From: Bedellia somnulentella
Taxonomy: Eukaryota > Arthropoda > Insecta > Lepidoptera > Bedelliidae
Direction of reading: 5' to 3'
Length of the DNA: 64,000 bases
NCBI GenBank assembly: GCA_963576735.1
Contig: OY755178.1
Span: 7,192,001 to 7,256,000 of the forward strand
Below, piece after piece: positions 11,017 through 23,160 of the stretch. The notes beneath the pieces are model-generated. The model had not been told where the DNA came from. It saw nothing but the letters and a program-made list of their open reading frames with translations, and did no database searches. The position numbers and the translations under genes are program-made. Position 1 is the first letter of the stretch. Every line of letters starts with the position of its first letter.

Positions 11017-11971
11017 ACTAGTGGATCGGCCCAGCTTTGCACGGGTAGCGTTGTTCTCTAAATATCTGAGGTTTCTTTCTTCAGTCACTGCTCAAGCATT
11101 GTGAAATTTAGCGCAATATTTTCAATTTATTAAATTTATAGCACTCCCTGAACATTGTAGTTTGGTGATTTTGAATGCGCTTTTATGAACGGTTCAGTAT
11201 TTTCGTTTATTAGCAAATTTTGGAATAAAACGCTATGACGTATTTATAACAATCTAAAAAAGAAATCATTACGTGATGTAGGATGCAATTGCTGGCGCCA
11301 TATAGTATGTGATATGTAAATTAGTAACGATTTGGTTTTGGTCACGGGCGCGATTGCTTATTTCATGTATAATTTCGGTGTTTCTCTACCGATTTCTATA
11401 ATTCTTTTTTTATTGAATAGGTAATAACGTTACCTTTTTTAAATTAGGGATGAATGAGAGTATTATAAACGTAATAGTAAACAAATATAATCAGAATGCT
11501 CCGAACTGCTAAGCTATCAGAAGTTACACGTGTTATGGTGAGTCAACCATAAAAGATAGACATATACTGTAGCGGGATTTTTTTTAGACAATTTTATGAA
11601 GAATATTTCCGTCAAACATGATTTCTATGTAAGTTTAACCATTAAGGCTGCACACGCGTCGGAAGCTTAAAAAATGGAGTAACTTCTCCCGTTTTACCAA
11701 AATTTCCCAAAATTCCCCTTCACTACTCTGCTGAAAATGATACTATAACCTGCCCAGGAGTATGAAAAATAATTGTACCAAGTTTCGTTAAAATCCGTCG
11801 AGTAGTTTTTGTTTCCATAAGGAACATACAAACCGACAGACAGACAGACAAAAATTTTACTAATTGTATTTTTGGCATCAGTATCGATCACTAATCACCC
11901 CCTGATAGTTATTTTGAAAATATATGTCATGTACAGAATTGACCTCTCTACAGATTTATTATAAGTATAGA
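11017..11971 (-). mobile_element. Helitron-like non-autonomous element, copy 2 (longer)
   Basis: Read on the minus strand it begins TCTATACTTATAATAAATCT (11971 downward), shares the whole of copy 1, carries about 600 extra internal bases, and ends with AAAGCTGGGCCGATCCACTAGT. The CTAGT terminus and the absence of a flanking duplication fit a Helitron. Copies 1 and 2 are arranged tail to tail. Confidence 0.75.
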
Positions 11972-12089
11972 TATGTTGTCTTGCTGAATTCAAATATTCC
12001 AACTAGTTCCATCCTAGTACTGTCTCCAAGAGCGACAATTGGTTTATAGTAGGAATATTGTTGTCAGTCAAAAAACATAACATAACATA

Positions 12090-12500
12090 TATTAACGCCA
12101 TTAGTTCCATTGGGGTAGGCAGAAACTATTGATCTCCTCTTCGTACGATCCTAGGAAACCTCTCAAGTTTTGTTTACATCCATCAATCTTTTCAAAAGTT
12201 CTCTTTTATTCTTCATACTTCGGACGGCTGCCTTTTAAAACACGCTCTAAACAGTCATCCAAGAACAAACATGAAGAGCCACGGAGAAGCTACACATCCC
12301 AGTCGGACATCCCTAGAGATTCGAAACCAGTCAATGTTTTCCCCGTTAACTCTTTAACATGCACTGGACTCCTCATAGAGTGATGACAATGCACGTATCC
12401 AAGTTGACTCCCCAAATCGAACTTAGGTAACACCTCTCACAAACACTTTCTTACTACCCTTGCATACGCCTTCTCTAAATCAATGAACAATTTTGTATTG
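12090..12500 (-). mobile_element. RTE-like LINE 3' end
   Basis: The plus-strand text GTTCCATTGGGGTAGGCAGA, followed by the ACATCCATCAATCTTTTC segment, is the complement of the last codons of the ORF at 43315-43995 (VSAYPNGN end). It has mutated stops and continues into degenerate RT. Confidence 0.7.
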
Positions 12501-12894
12501 GGGGCTGGACTTTTTTATAAGTGCATTTGTATTGAGGCAGGATTAAGAAAACCTCTTCAATTGGCCATTGAAGACATTAAGTACCTATGTAATTTTTTAA
12601 TATCTTAATATGTATTATGTATCACGCTTATCCTATATTACATATATATTTTTAATTATTACAATTGTAACCCAACTACAAACCAAGTAATGAAGTCCTA
12701 AAACAATATTGTTTGCATAATTTATAAGTTTTTTATAAAATATTTCTTAGTTATCGTGTGTCTCAATGTTTCTGCCGAAAACAAATTATTCCAAATGTAT
12801 ATTTTATACGATACGATTATGGCCTGTTTTACAACTTTAATCTAGTAACATCAGCTAATTCGAAAAAGTTGATTTAGTTAATCTACATCATATA

Positions 12895-13000
12895 CTCTAT
12901 AAATCAAACGAAGGAGTAGCCAGAGTCTCGCTATAAAAAATCTTCAGCCACTTTTTGAAGTGGAGTAGTTAAAAGATTGCAAAATAAAGGTAATTGGAAT
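12895..13000 (+). repeat. CTCACGGC-type repeat fragment
   Basis: Shows ATAAATC then GGAGTAGCCAGAG, a TTCAGCCACTTTTTGAAGT segment and AAAAGATTGCAAAATAAAG in family order. Confidence 0.55.
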
Positions 13001-13429
13001 GTAATGAAAAAGTATAGAATTAGCACCTTTGTCGTCCCCATCAGCATGAGGCTCGACTATTTGGACGAAATAGTATCTATTAACCCTTCTGCCACGAATT
13101 CAAAGGGAACAGTTGGGTTTTTTACCAGAGGACGACGGTGCTAGAATGGACTAGTGGGAATATTAGGTTGAATTTCATATTTTTTCGCAATATTTTTGGG
13201 AGGCTATGACTAGTGCCGTACTTATAACTTGAATCAGATAATTTATGCATATATAAACATACCTACTCACGCTATCGATTCCAGTTGGGGTAGGTAAATA
13301 ATATCGATTGAATTTTTGTTCGATTCTGGTTGACGTCTTGGCCATCATTACGCTTAAATCTTTCACCTTTTAATCTTCATAATTTTTCATCTTGCTTTTT
13401 CATCAGCAAACATTTTTACACCTCATATC

Positions 13430-14330
13430 CATATATGATAAGACGCGCACGGTTTGCATGGAATATAGAGGGTATAGTTAGTAAAAAATTATGAAATCTT
13501 GAATTTCGCGAATAAAATAAAAGTTTATGACCAATAATTAATAAACATTTAATTAACTTAAAGAACAATGTTATCATGTAACTTTAAGTTGTAGGCAAAT
13601 TGCGTAAATATATGTAATAACTGTATTTAATAATTGAAAAAGTTAAACTAATTATGTCTCTAACAAATAAAATGTATTATTACAGTGTATTGTATTAAAT
13701 ATGTAATTTTTTAATGTAAATTAAGGTTTATATAACAATATGTTTATGATACAAGAGAGCAAAGTTTGATATTTGTGGTGAATTCCAAACATGAACGGAA
13801 CGTGTACAACTTTTTTATAGCAAACTAGAATAGTTTTCTTTTCAAAGAAATACTTTTCTGGAGAGATAAAATGGCAACAAAAATTCAAACTTATTTGAAT
13901 GAAAACAATAACAAATATTAATAAATAATCTGAAATCTAAAGTTGCATTCAAATATTTGAAATTTATTTTCATTAATACCACTAAAGGGATACTCCATTA
14001 TATTTTTTTTCAGTATGCAACCTCTTACTATAATTACTTGAAAAATCTTCCACTGCTTTAATAGCTAGCGATGCTCACTCGTATCATAGTATAGTATTTT
14101 ATAGAACGTGTAAAAAACCAATATGCGCAGTATGATTGTGAAAGCATTAGATTGTACAAAATTATAAAAAGTTGAATATGTATTGCTAGAATAAATAGAA
14201 TAAATAATATTAACACAATTACCCTATTCAGGCAGGCTCCAGCCTTTGCCAGGGACATCTATTGGCTGTGATAATTAAGATACGTATAAAGTGGGCATTA
14301 GACGACATGGTACAAAGAGAACGTAAAAGT
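13430..14330. repeat. Diverged ~0.9-kb dispersed duplicate, copy 1
   Basis: Matching blocks recur in the same order at 22190-23160. They include GATAAGACG...GCATGG...GGGTATAGTTA, AGAGCAAAGTTTGA, GAACGTGT...ACAACTTTT, and GGGACATCTAT.GGCTGTGATAA. The copies are perhaps 70% alike with indels. It is an old dispersed repeat or a segmental duplication. Confidence 0.55.
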
Positions 14331-14427
14331 GAATTATGCTGGCATGCAAATATTTACTTTAAAAAAACTAGGTTTTTTTATTAAATACAATTATTTAACT
14401 ACCCAAACAGACGGGAATTACAAATTA

Positions 14428-14585
14428 TCTTATATTGATACAGAAAAGAAACTCTACGGTCATAAAATCATTTCTCAGTAATTTGCAGGACCTCGAATAT
14501 TTGTCACATTTATTAATCAATTTGTCATGATCAGCAAAATCAAATGCTTTCGTCATGTCAAATAAAGCTACTATAATATTAGCCG
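14428..14585 (-). pseudogene. Reverse transcriptase fragment of a non-LTR retrotransposon
   Basis: The minus strand encodes NIIVALFDMTKAFDFADHDK, the conserved RT box around the first catalytic Asp (FDMTKAFD), then LINKCDKYS. The rest of the RT is missing. The preceding sequence (14590-14718) is unrelated repeat. Confidence 0.75.
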
Positions 14586-14737
14586 TGTAGTGCCGGCTTA
14601 GAATGTCACTACGGCTTTGTTCACACGGCATTATCCTGCACGTTTTTTGCAGTATACGTTTTAACGTATAAATAGTGACCATATAACGTTTAAAATTCAC
14701 ACGACGATTGTACTGCAAAAGAACGTGTTGCGCTTAT

Positions 14738-14885
14738 AATAATAATAATAATAAAACTCTTTATTGCACATTACAAAATAAAAACAACAATTACAAAAAA
14801 GATCGGTATAAAAGCCAAAGTACAACTGGCGGTCTTATCACTAAGAGCGATCTCTTCCAGACAACCCATTAATGGAAAGATTTGC
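14738..14885 (-). mobile_element. LINE 3' end with (TTA)n tail
   Basis: The plus strand begins with AATAATAATAATAATAAAAC, then CTTTATTGCACATTACAAAA, a GGCGGTCTTATC segment and CGATCTCTTCCAGACAACC. A related copy lies at 57855-57992. This is a 5'-truncated LINE inserted in minus orientation. Confidence 0.65.
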
Positions 14886-15135
14886 TGGATTAAAAACATG
14901 TTCGGTAGATGTCCAATAAATTAAACTGATTTGCTTAAAAACTAAAAATTATTCATCAAACTATTATCTATCTATTTTAATTATTATATTATTTACGTTC
15001 AAACGCATACTCAACGGATTTGTCAAGCAAATCAAGTGGAGTGGCATATGGGATAGCTGAAATACACTAATAAAAATTTACCATGTGAAGACCCGGGTTG
15101 TACGTTAAAAAAACGAATACGAAAAAAACGTGCAG

Positions 15136-15381
15136 GACAATGCCGTGTGAACCAAGCCTACCCCTTTCTACCCACGGGTGTCGTAAGAGGCGACTATGGG
15201 TATGGGGTTTTTTCAAGTGGTTTTTGGGGGATGCGGTAAGACAATTACCCATCACCAACGACACTTTATATCCACCATCTTTTCCTCAATTAACTTCCAA
15301 ATGTCGTTGAGGATTTTCTAGCTCTGAAGCACTGGCTTTCCCTTTTTGGGATCTATTGCCGTGAGCATATGTATGTATGTA
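15136..15381 (-). repeat. CTCACGGC-type repeat, nearly complete
   Basis: In minus orientation it runs from GCCGTGTGAACC through CTACCCACGGGTGTCGTAAG and AGAGGCGACTATGGGTAT to GCCGTGAGCATATGTATGTA, with the family's terminal TATG microsatellite. Confidence 0.8.
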
Positions 15382-15580
15382 ATATAAGTACTAATTGCAC
15401 TACACGTTTGCTTACCACCGCACTATTTGTACCAAGTCATGTAATACACGCTAAACAAAACTTTACGATTTATTGTAGAAACTATTCCCACGAATACCAT
15501 AACGTTCTAGTTGTTGCGATATTTAACTCCAACTCATGTAATTTAAATCTTTTTGTTCATGAAAACCTCATGTGGGGATT

Positions 15581-15686
15581 ATTACTAATAAATAAAGATT
15601 AAATAAAGGAAAGAATAGTCGCGGGTTCGAATCCCGCCTGTGTCGAAATTTTTCTTTCCTTTATTTATTCTTTATTTATTAGTAAT
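15581..15686. repeat. Near-perfect hairpin with a tRNA T-arm in its loop
   Basis: The left arm 15581-15614 and right arm 15653-15686 are inverted copies (ATTACTAATAAATAAAGA... against its complement) with one mismatch in 34. The loop holds GTCGCGGGTTCGAATCCCGC, a complete T-arm with consensus B-box (GGTTCGAATCC at 15624-15634), then CTGTGTCGAAATTTT. No acceptor, D-arm or anticodon arm is present, so it is not a tRNA gene. Confidence 0.9.
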
Positions 15687-15689
15687 CAA

Positions 15690-17490
15690 ACTCATGTAAT
15701 TAATAGAATTATCTTACTTTCTATAAACACATACGAAATTAGTATCAGTAGTAAACGTGTCGACTTGTATAAATACATAAAAAAATAAGGTTATGTCTTG
15801 TAGATCTTGAATTTAATAATACAATCATAGGCAGTTAAGCATATTATATTTTTTATAGGCATGTCAATTGGTATTCATAACTATAAAAACAATTTAATTA
15901 CGGTTCATTCATTTGCGTTAATGCGTAAACTGTATTGGAATATTTTAAACTCCTGTTTTGATATCAGATTTTAATTACTAATGATTGAATCTAAGCTTCT
16001 AGTAGGTAACAATTAATAAAGATATATATAAGATAAAGATAAAGATATATATATATATATATTAATTTTTGAAAAGGAGTGATGCTTCAAGTTTTTTTAA
16101 AAGGGGTTCGTCGAGGTTTGAGGTGTACGTTAAATATTTGTTTAATAATTTCATCAATAATCATCTTCAAATGTCTAGAAAATGCAATTAGCATGACTTA
16201 AAAGAATCGTTGGAAATTATTTTTTTCAAAATTTATTGGTTCATCATTCATCAGAGATAAATATAAATGCCCCAATATCCACTCCCTTTATTAAATTTAT
16301 GTTTATAGTTAACGTTCAATACATAAAATTTACCTATAAATAAAAAGTAACCTACCAAACCAACCTACAAAACATATGCCAAATTTTGTTCCGAAAGTCG
16401 AAACATTTAAAAAGTTTTTCGAACTAGTAGTTCCGATTTTATGTATTTCGAACTGATATTTTTCTGAGCTCGTGTGCTTCGTGCCAGCAACATTCGGTAA
16501 AATATATAAGGATACCCGTTAAAAATATACCAATTCAACCCCATTGTGGATTTTATCTTCTTTACTATGATTATTTCAATACTCGTGTTTTTCGTATATT
16601 CATTTCGACGGACCTCAGTGGTAACATTTGGTAATTATACACTTAAATTTTGTCAAAAGGCTATTTTGGCATAAGTCATACATTATAATCAAAATATTTA
16701 ATTAAGTAAACTCGAATTGTAAATATATATAAAAGCGATATCATAAATATCATTGAGTAGCTAAGCAATGTAAGTCTATTATAAAATACCCTATCATAGT
16801 TTATATGTACATTGGCATAAGTCAAGCTGGAATAGGGAGCACTACGTTAAAACCTTGATTAGAATGTAGTTACAAGGCAAATAATTTTAAGGAAGTATTT
16901 TGAAATGAAAATGTATATTGAACGTATTTTTGAGTCACAAACCATATCTATAGTTCCTAGTTACAACTTGACTAGGTGTTTTTGTAAATATTAAATACAT
17001 TATAAATAGGTAATATTTTAGGACAAGTTAAAGTAATTATTACAATTTTATTCAATCGCATGTATTACAAAACTTATAAAAACACACAAAAAATAATAAT
17101 ATTACGTGAAATATATTCCATTAAGTGCAGTGCAGTTTAAGTAATATGCACGTGGAGCCTGTTTTTAAGTTCAATGTACGAAGACCACACCGAAAAGATC
17201 TTGAATAGAAAAGAGTACACAGAAAATATTATTTTTTATTGTTTCTCACTGTACTCCTCCTGACATAGGTTTTGATATGACTTGAATGAAATATATTGTC
17301 TTACAATTTGCGGTTTAACTTCCTGAAAATTTGTGTAAAATTTGCAAAAAATGGCACGTTACAATATACTGCGTTTTACGGCTCTACTGGTATATACATG
17401 GAGGCAAATGTGTTATTTATCTTTTTCAAGTTTTTATTAAAACATTGTAGTTTTTTAATTAAAGTGAATTTAGTGTATTTTAAGGCCCGC
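15690..17490. other. AT-rich DNA, no gene seen
   Basis: It has only short frames and a (TA)n run near 16040-16062. A diverged GAGTAGCTAAGCAATGTAAG motif at 16755 is shared with 10290 and 18655. Confidence 0.4.
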
Positions 17491-17492
17491 AA

Positions 17493-17595
17493 GTATTTTC
17501 CGTCCCTGTGACACTCCGAGTGAATTCGATGTAAGAATCAGCGCAATAGCTGCCAAATGTTGGGAAAAGGTTGTTGCCCTTAATAAAATTGAAAT
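17493..17595 (-). repeat. Fragment related to the repeat at 39400-39530
   Basis: TTTTCCGTCCCTGTGACACT and GCGCAATAGCTGCCAAATGT match, inverted, the 39408-39525 segment. It is a decayed dispersed element. Confidence 0.6.
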
Positions 17596-17599
17596 AACC

Positions 17600-19750
17600 T
17601 TTAATGAGATTTCCCATTTTAATAAGATTCATCAATTGGTACTGTTGGTTAACTTACTCCAGTCCTTTTACAATAAAAAATGATTAAATCTCAAAGTCTT
17701 ATAATAAAATCTAGTATAAGTCAATTATGTCTTTTAAATTAATATTATAGTTTTTAATAAGCATAACTAAAATACGTTAATCATTGCAGTTATACAAAAT
17801 AACAACATACATTTTTAAATGTTAAAAAACCTTGAAAAAGAGACTATACTCTGATTTTTATTCCGTATAATTAATTCTAAAAAGGGAAAATATACCCATT
17901 TAGGGGCACCAAAAAATTCGATGCTAATGTCCGGTCAAAACTGTTTTTTACTGTTAAAATAAATGCAGACGTCGTCGGAATTTTAAGCAATTAAAAGTAT
18001 GAGTTTAGTTTGCGTATTTAAAACATAGCATGCATTCTTATAATAATTCTTGTTTAAATGCATTCTTGTATAATAAACAAACTCGAAACTAATGAAGAAA
18101 AACTTTCAATAGATATGACTTTAAGTAACTGTAAAAAAACTATTTAGAAAAGTATTAACATGACTTGTTCTGTTGTAAAATCTAACTTCTTCTGCTCAGA
18201 CTAACAACGATATTATTTAATTGCTTTTAAAATGACTTTGCGTTCAATGTATTTTTCGGAAATTTCGGGATATAACACATACCGGGATTTCAATCCCGCT
18301 AAATAAGACAGGATTCCAGGATCCCGACAACCCAGAAACCGGGATCGATTCACCTCGTTATGGGTGAGTGAGTACACATCACAATAACCCATTGAAAACA
18401 TTTTTATTGTTTTAATATGTCCAAAGAAAACTTTAATATCGGATAATATGAATATTTATTGAAACTATTGATATAATTTTCATTTTATTTTGACAGAAGT
18501 CGATTGTATTAAAATTTTCTTATAGTTCCTAAGCATTCGCATGAAGTATTGAAATCAATTAGTATTAGGTCAATTAAGGTCGTAGTATTGAAATAAGTAA
18601 GGATAAAGTAAAGTTGTAAATATAAAAAAACAATAGCCCGTGAGTCAAGTTCAAGAGTAGTTTAGTTATGTAAGTGGAGTCAAAAAGTACCCACAACTAG
18701 TTGTACGTACCCATATGAAATAGTTTTTACTGTTTGAACATAAGGACATAAATTGATACAGTACTTAAATTTTAAAATAATTATAAGGGTAGTTAATTTT
18801 TAAGGGTCTAATTAATGAGTCTTAAGTGTGATCCGACTATTTTGTTTCATGTTCCAAACTGCATTAATTTTACAATTAACTTATTTGATTTTTTGAGGTT
18901 CGGTATCTAGAATTAATATATCATCGTCGTTTAAGTCAAGGAACATAATTATTTGATAGTTTGGTTTAGTGAGTAAATATCAATAACTTTACAATTACAA
19001 CAGTATTTTGATTGTTTCAATTTTGATACCCGTTTTTTTATATCCATTTATATGAAACCTCTAAGTCAATTCATTTACTTCTATTGTAACAAAAGTGGAT
19101 TTAAATAAGTATTATAAATTGCCTCTAAGCATTTCCAGTTGTGAAACTCGTGTCAAAATTGTGAGAAATTAGAAAAAGGCTAATAAATAGTAATACCTCG
19201 TACAATCAATCACACAACATTACTAACCTCCTGATAGTTAAGCAATGTAAGGCAAGCAAATATTCCTATTTGAAAGTAAGTTAGGCAGAAAGTGAACTAG
19301 ATTTTAGTCAGCATTTTTTCCCTGTGTGGACAAATATTTCTTATTGTTTTTGTTTACGTAGAGCAGCATAAAATACCGATTTCAGTTCGGATTAGTGATT
19401 GAGAACCAAATTCCTTAAATTACTCATAACATAACAATGATTGTACTGTAAATTACATGTTGATACTTGAGAAAATGATTTAAAAAACTTATGTATAAAA
19501 TAAATAATTAATAGTTAAATTGTATGAAACATTAAGTGATACTTCGTAATTAGTTAAAAAGCATTTTTTTTAAATGACTAAAATTATAATTACTCGTATT
19601 AAAATGAATAAGATAATAGGGAATATTCATGTTTTTCTTTTTTGTCTTAAATTAATAGTTTACTATTTTATAACGTAGAAAAATATATTACCGGGCTTCA
19701 AAATCCTCTAGATATTTTTAAAATTGAAATTTAAAACTTTTAAAAAATTT
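17600..19750. other. AT-rich DNA, no gene seen
   Basis: No supported coding region was found. At 18261-18345 a small segment rich in GGGAT/ATCCC words (CGGGATTTCAATCCCGC, GGATTCCAGGATCCCGAC) resembles the end of a hAT-like element but has no clear edges. Confidence 0.35.
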
Positions 19751-19754
19751 AAGC

Positions 19755-19912
19755 AGTTCAAACGCCGCCATTTTACGCGCGCTCAATGTGACGTCACATG
19801 ACACGTCCAGTGGATATTTACCTTAGTGTTTTCGACGCTTTTGAATACAATTTCGTGTCAGATGACGTCACATTTTGTTCAACCGATGGTGGCGCGTTTT
19901 GGAAGTTTGAAT
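19755..19912. repeat. Imperfect inverted repeat with TGACGTCA cores
   Basis: The outer TTCAAACGCCGCCATTTTAC on the left pairs loosely with the complement of the right end. Inside, both arms carry AATGTGACGTCA followed by TGACACG. Similar GC-richer islands with TGACGTCA lie at 30997-31010 and 52168. It is probably a small decayed transposon. Confidence 0.55.
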
Positions 19913-20646
19913 TTCGCTCCCTTATTTTGCACTTTTTGAATATTATTTTATTGGTTTAAATAATAAGTAAATTAAAAAAAAACCTTTTCGTTATAATATT
20001 GCGATAATAAGTATTCGTGAAAAAAAGTTTTAGGGCATTTAAAATTTTATGCATACTCCCTATTAGCTAATTGTCAAAATTAACTTAAATTAATATAGAA
20101 TAATGTATAAAATTATATGTATGTAGTAGAACTGTGTATAAGTACAGTTATGTAGGTATTTGGGTCCAACATTTATAAAATGTAAACATTGTAAAACTTA
20201 TACAAATAATGGACAAACCTGTATTAAATTTATATAATATTGCAAAGTATGTCTCCAAATGTGTGTTTAATAAGTCAAAAAAACGGGGGTGTGGAACTCA
20301 ATATGAGGTGTATAGAACATTTATAGAAGGTATTAAAGATTATCGGCAACACGGCACCCGTAGCATGAGGTGTAGTAGTATGAGATGTGTGAGTGCGTAT
20401 GTCACATGAGAAGTGAGTGACTGACATATCTTTTTATATATTATTTCTGTAAGCCTGTGACGCGATGAGTTAAGCTAGAAATTTGGTTCAGGTATCGTTT
20501 TGTACAGTTCGCGGCCGTGGTGTGCACAAAATTCAGACATCTGATGTAACTGGATTAAGTTAATTGTTACAGAATTTCAAAGTTTCGATTTTGGCCCATA
20601 GACTTTGCTTGAGTGTCATAAGCGCGCGCAAACTTTAGTCGATCAG

Positions 20647-20745
20647 AGATGCGCTGTGATTGGTCGGAATTTGTTCAAACCGGCCAATCAGAAAAATTCT
20701 TTAGAAATTCAAAAGAGCTGCGCTGTGATTGGTCGGAAAATTTCA
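20647..20745. promoter_or_regulatory. Cluster of three CCAAT/ATTGG boxes
   Basis: GCGCTGTGATTGGTCGGAA occurs at about 20650 and again at about 20720, with GGCCAATCAG between them at about 20683. Such clusters bind NF-Y in animal promoters. No gene start is recognised just downstream, so this could equally be part of a transposon. Confidence 0.25.
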
Positions 20746-20806
20746 TAATAAACTCATTTTATAGGACGCGACATAGTCGCGCCAGGGTTACCCACTTTTT
20801 GTATGA

Positions 20807-21154
20807 ATGATCTGCCAGTTTCTCACTTCTCACGTGACAAACGCTCTCACAAGCATCATGCTACGGGGACAGGTGCAATCGCTACCACCGAAAAGTGGTA
20901 GCCCTTATCAGTTCATCGTCAACATGTTGTTTAAATGTAAGTTAGTGTCAAGAAATTTGAACAAGTGGTTGTATGTGCCATTGTGCAATGTGCATACGAT
21001 CACGTCATACCGTAAATTTAAGAGTATAATGACTAAATTGCTTATAAATAAGGTAGATAAGTTTATTCCATTGAGGTTATATTATACAGCTTATGTCATT
21101 ATAGTTATATCAGTGTGTATTTACATTCCATTTAAGATTAATATGCAACTTTAG
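20807..21154 (+). other. Unassigned 115-codon open frame, possibly a LINE ORF end
   Basis: The product includes NMLFKCKLVSRNLNKWLYVP and SYRKFKSIMTKLLINK, then a hydrophobic end. The arrangement resembles the C-termini of some LINE ORF2 proteins (an FK..M..LL helix before a tail). The DNA from 21060 to 21255 recurs in diverged form at 24690-24860, including GTGTAATCCGTGTTTTTTTT, as expected for a repeat 3' end. This is a weak inference; a host gene is not supported. Confidence 0.25.
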
Positions 21155-22189
21155 GAATAAGTAATATAATCTTAAGATATAGAAATAATAAATGAGTGTA
21201 ATAAATGTGTGTTCTGTGTAATCCGTGTTTTTTTTCTTTAATTTACTTGACTCTATAGCAGAAAGGTTTGCTACGAATTTCTGCCTTACAAATTCGATCA
21301 TGTAGTAACAGAACTCTCCTTAGATAGCCCACTTCATGGGCCTTCGGGTTAATTTAAGTGTCTAAAATGATTTGCTAAAATGGTTTTTGAGTTCGGGCGG
21401 GAAATTTTCTGTATCCAGACATTTCTAGATAAAAATTGGTGTTAGTAACAGCCAACATTTCACTAGCCGTCATTGTTGACTTCTATGTCTAACTTTGGTG
21501 TATCTTATTATAACATCATAGTTTTGTATCTTAACCACAGAAAATAATAAGGAGATTTTTGCAACCCCATTCTCCAAATCCTACTCGTTTTTCATAATAT
21601 ACTCAGGTAACTTATACATCCCAGAATGGTTATTCATTGGGTCAAAACAATCCTTGTTATAGTTTTGACCCAACGGATAAACGTCAAATATCGAAAAAAA
21701 TGTAAAACGTTTTTTTTATTACCCCTATAAATCCGAAAACAAGGTAGCTGGGGCTTCAGAATCTCAAATACCTTACTAACTTTTAGTATAGTAGTTAACT
21801 GGAAAATAAACGTACAAAAAGGGTTGGTTCTCATCACCCAACAATCACTCAAATAGTCCCAAAACTCTAATTCGCCTCTTAAGACATCCAAGGGAAGTAA
21901 TGGATGCTATTCTAACCCTACACAGCCTAATCTAGGCAGTAACCTTACCCACTAAACCACCATTTTGAATACTAAAAGCAAACTCAATAATCAAAGACCT
22001 TAATTTTCTAATTAAGACTTGAGAAGTTCTTAAGCTGAGATTTAATTCAGGTTCATTCCCTTTCTTTTAAATGAGGCACATGCAATATTCTTAATCTCTT
22101 AAAACTTCAACACTCACTCTAAATGTATCGTCGGAGAAAATGAAAAAATATGAACTCGAATGTGAAAAAATATTATAAATGTTTTAACA

Positions 22190-23160
22190 ACTAATATCAA
22201 TATAAGATAAGACGTTTCGCATGGCATAAAAAGGGTATAGTTAAAACCGTTTTAATTAATATTGTGTAAATGTGTGTTTATAACCTACAATTAACAATTA
22301 ACAAGAAATTAACTTACCTGACAATGTAATCATCACACATTAATAACAATGTATATTAAGTAAAATTATATAATAACTATACTCAGTTGCTTTAAAAGTG
22401 TATCTCATTCGATGATCAAAAGGATGTTAAATGAATAAAAAAAAACCAAAGTGTATACTAAATTTCATATTAATCGATTGACAGAAAGGGGTTGAAATTT
22501 AAATTACTAAATTTTACTTAAGAAAGAAAAAAAAAACAAACAGGGTAAGCTAAATGAAAACTTAAAAAAAACTATTCTAACACATTGTGAAATTAAAAGC
22601 AAATTAATTGAAAACGTTATGTAACATCAGAGCAAAGTTTGACATTTTAGCCGAGGTGGATTAACGAGCCGAACGTGTGTTATACAACTTTTCCAGTAAC
22701 TTGGAAATTAAATTTATTTTAACTCCTGAGTGTTTTTTTTCCGATTAATACTCCCTAGAGAAAAAAGAAAATGGCGGCTAAAAATAATGCTGTAAACTTA
22801 TGCGCAATAACTGACATGGCCATCTAGAATACGTACTTCGCAGGACATTGCAAATCATTATAAAAATTACAAAATTTTAATGAAATCGATAACAAATCCA
22901 CTTAAGTTTCAGAAATAATCTAAATATTTAGAGTTTGTGTTTTTAAATTCTGGAAATTTATGAAAATTCATACCACTTGAAAAATAACTACATTATACTT
23001 TGTTTTAGTATACAATTTCTTCCTACAGTTCTTAAAAAAATCGTTGCTCACTCGGGGACATCTATGGGCTGTGATAAATAAGATACATTTAAATATTAAA
23101 TTTACATATATAAATATACATACATATATAGTGGATATTACACAAAAAGATACAAAGAAA
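22190..23160. repeat. Diverged ~0.9-kb dispersed duplicate, copy 2
   Basis: Counterpart of 13430-14330, with the same ordered blocks (GGGTATAGTTAAA, ATCAGAGCAAAGTTTGACAT, CTCACTCGGGGACATCTATG). Confidence 0.55.

Noticed and set aside
15624..15637. Possible tRNA gene from the perfect T-arm
   Set aside because: No D-arm, anticodon arm or acceptor stem at the required distance; flanked by hairpin arms instead.
17296..17511. 71-codon frame rich in Phe/Leu
   Set aside because: Typical of AT-rich random translation; no splice context or homology seen.
20209..20409. 66-codon frame ending in CSSMRCVSAYVT
   Set aside because: No recognisable motif, unlikely composition, and repeated GTAGTATGAG words inside. 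Probably chance.
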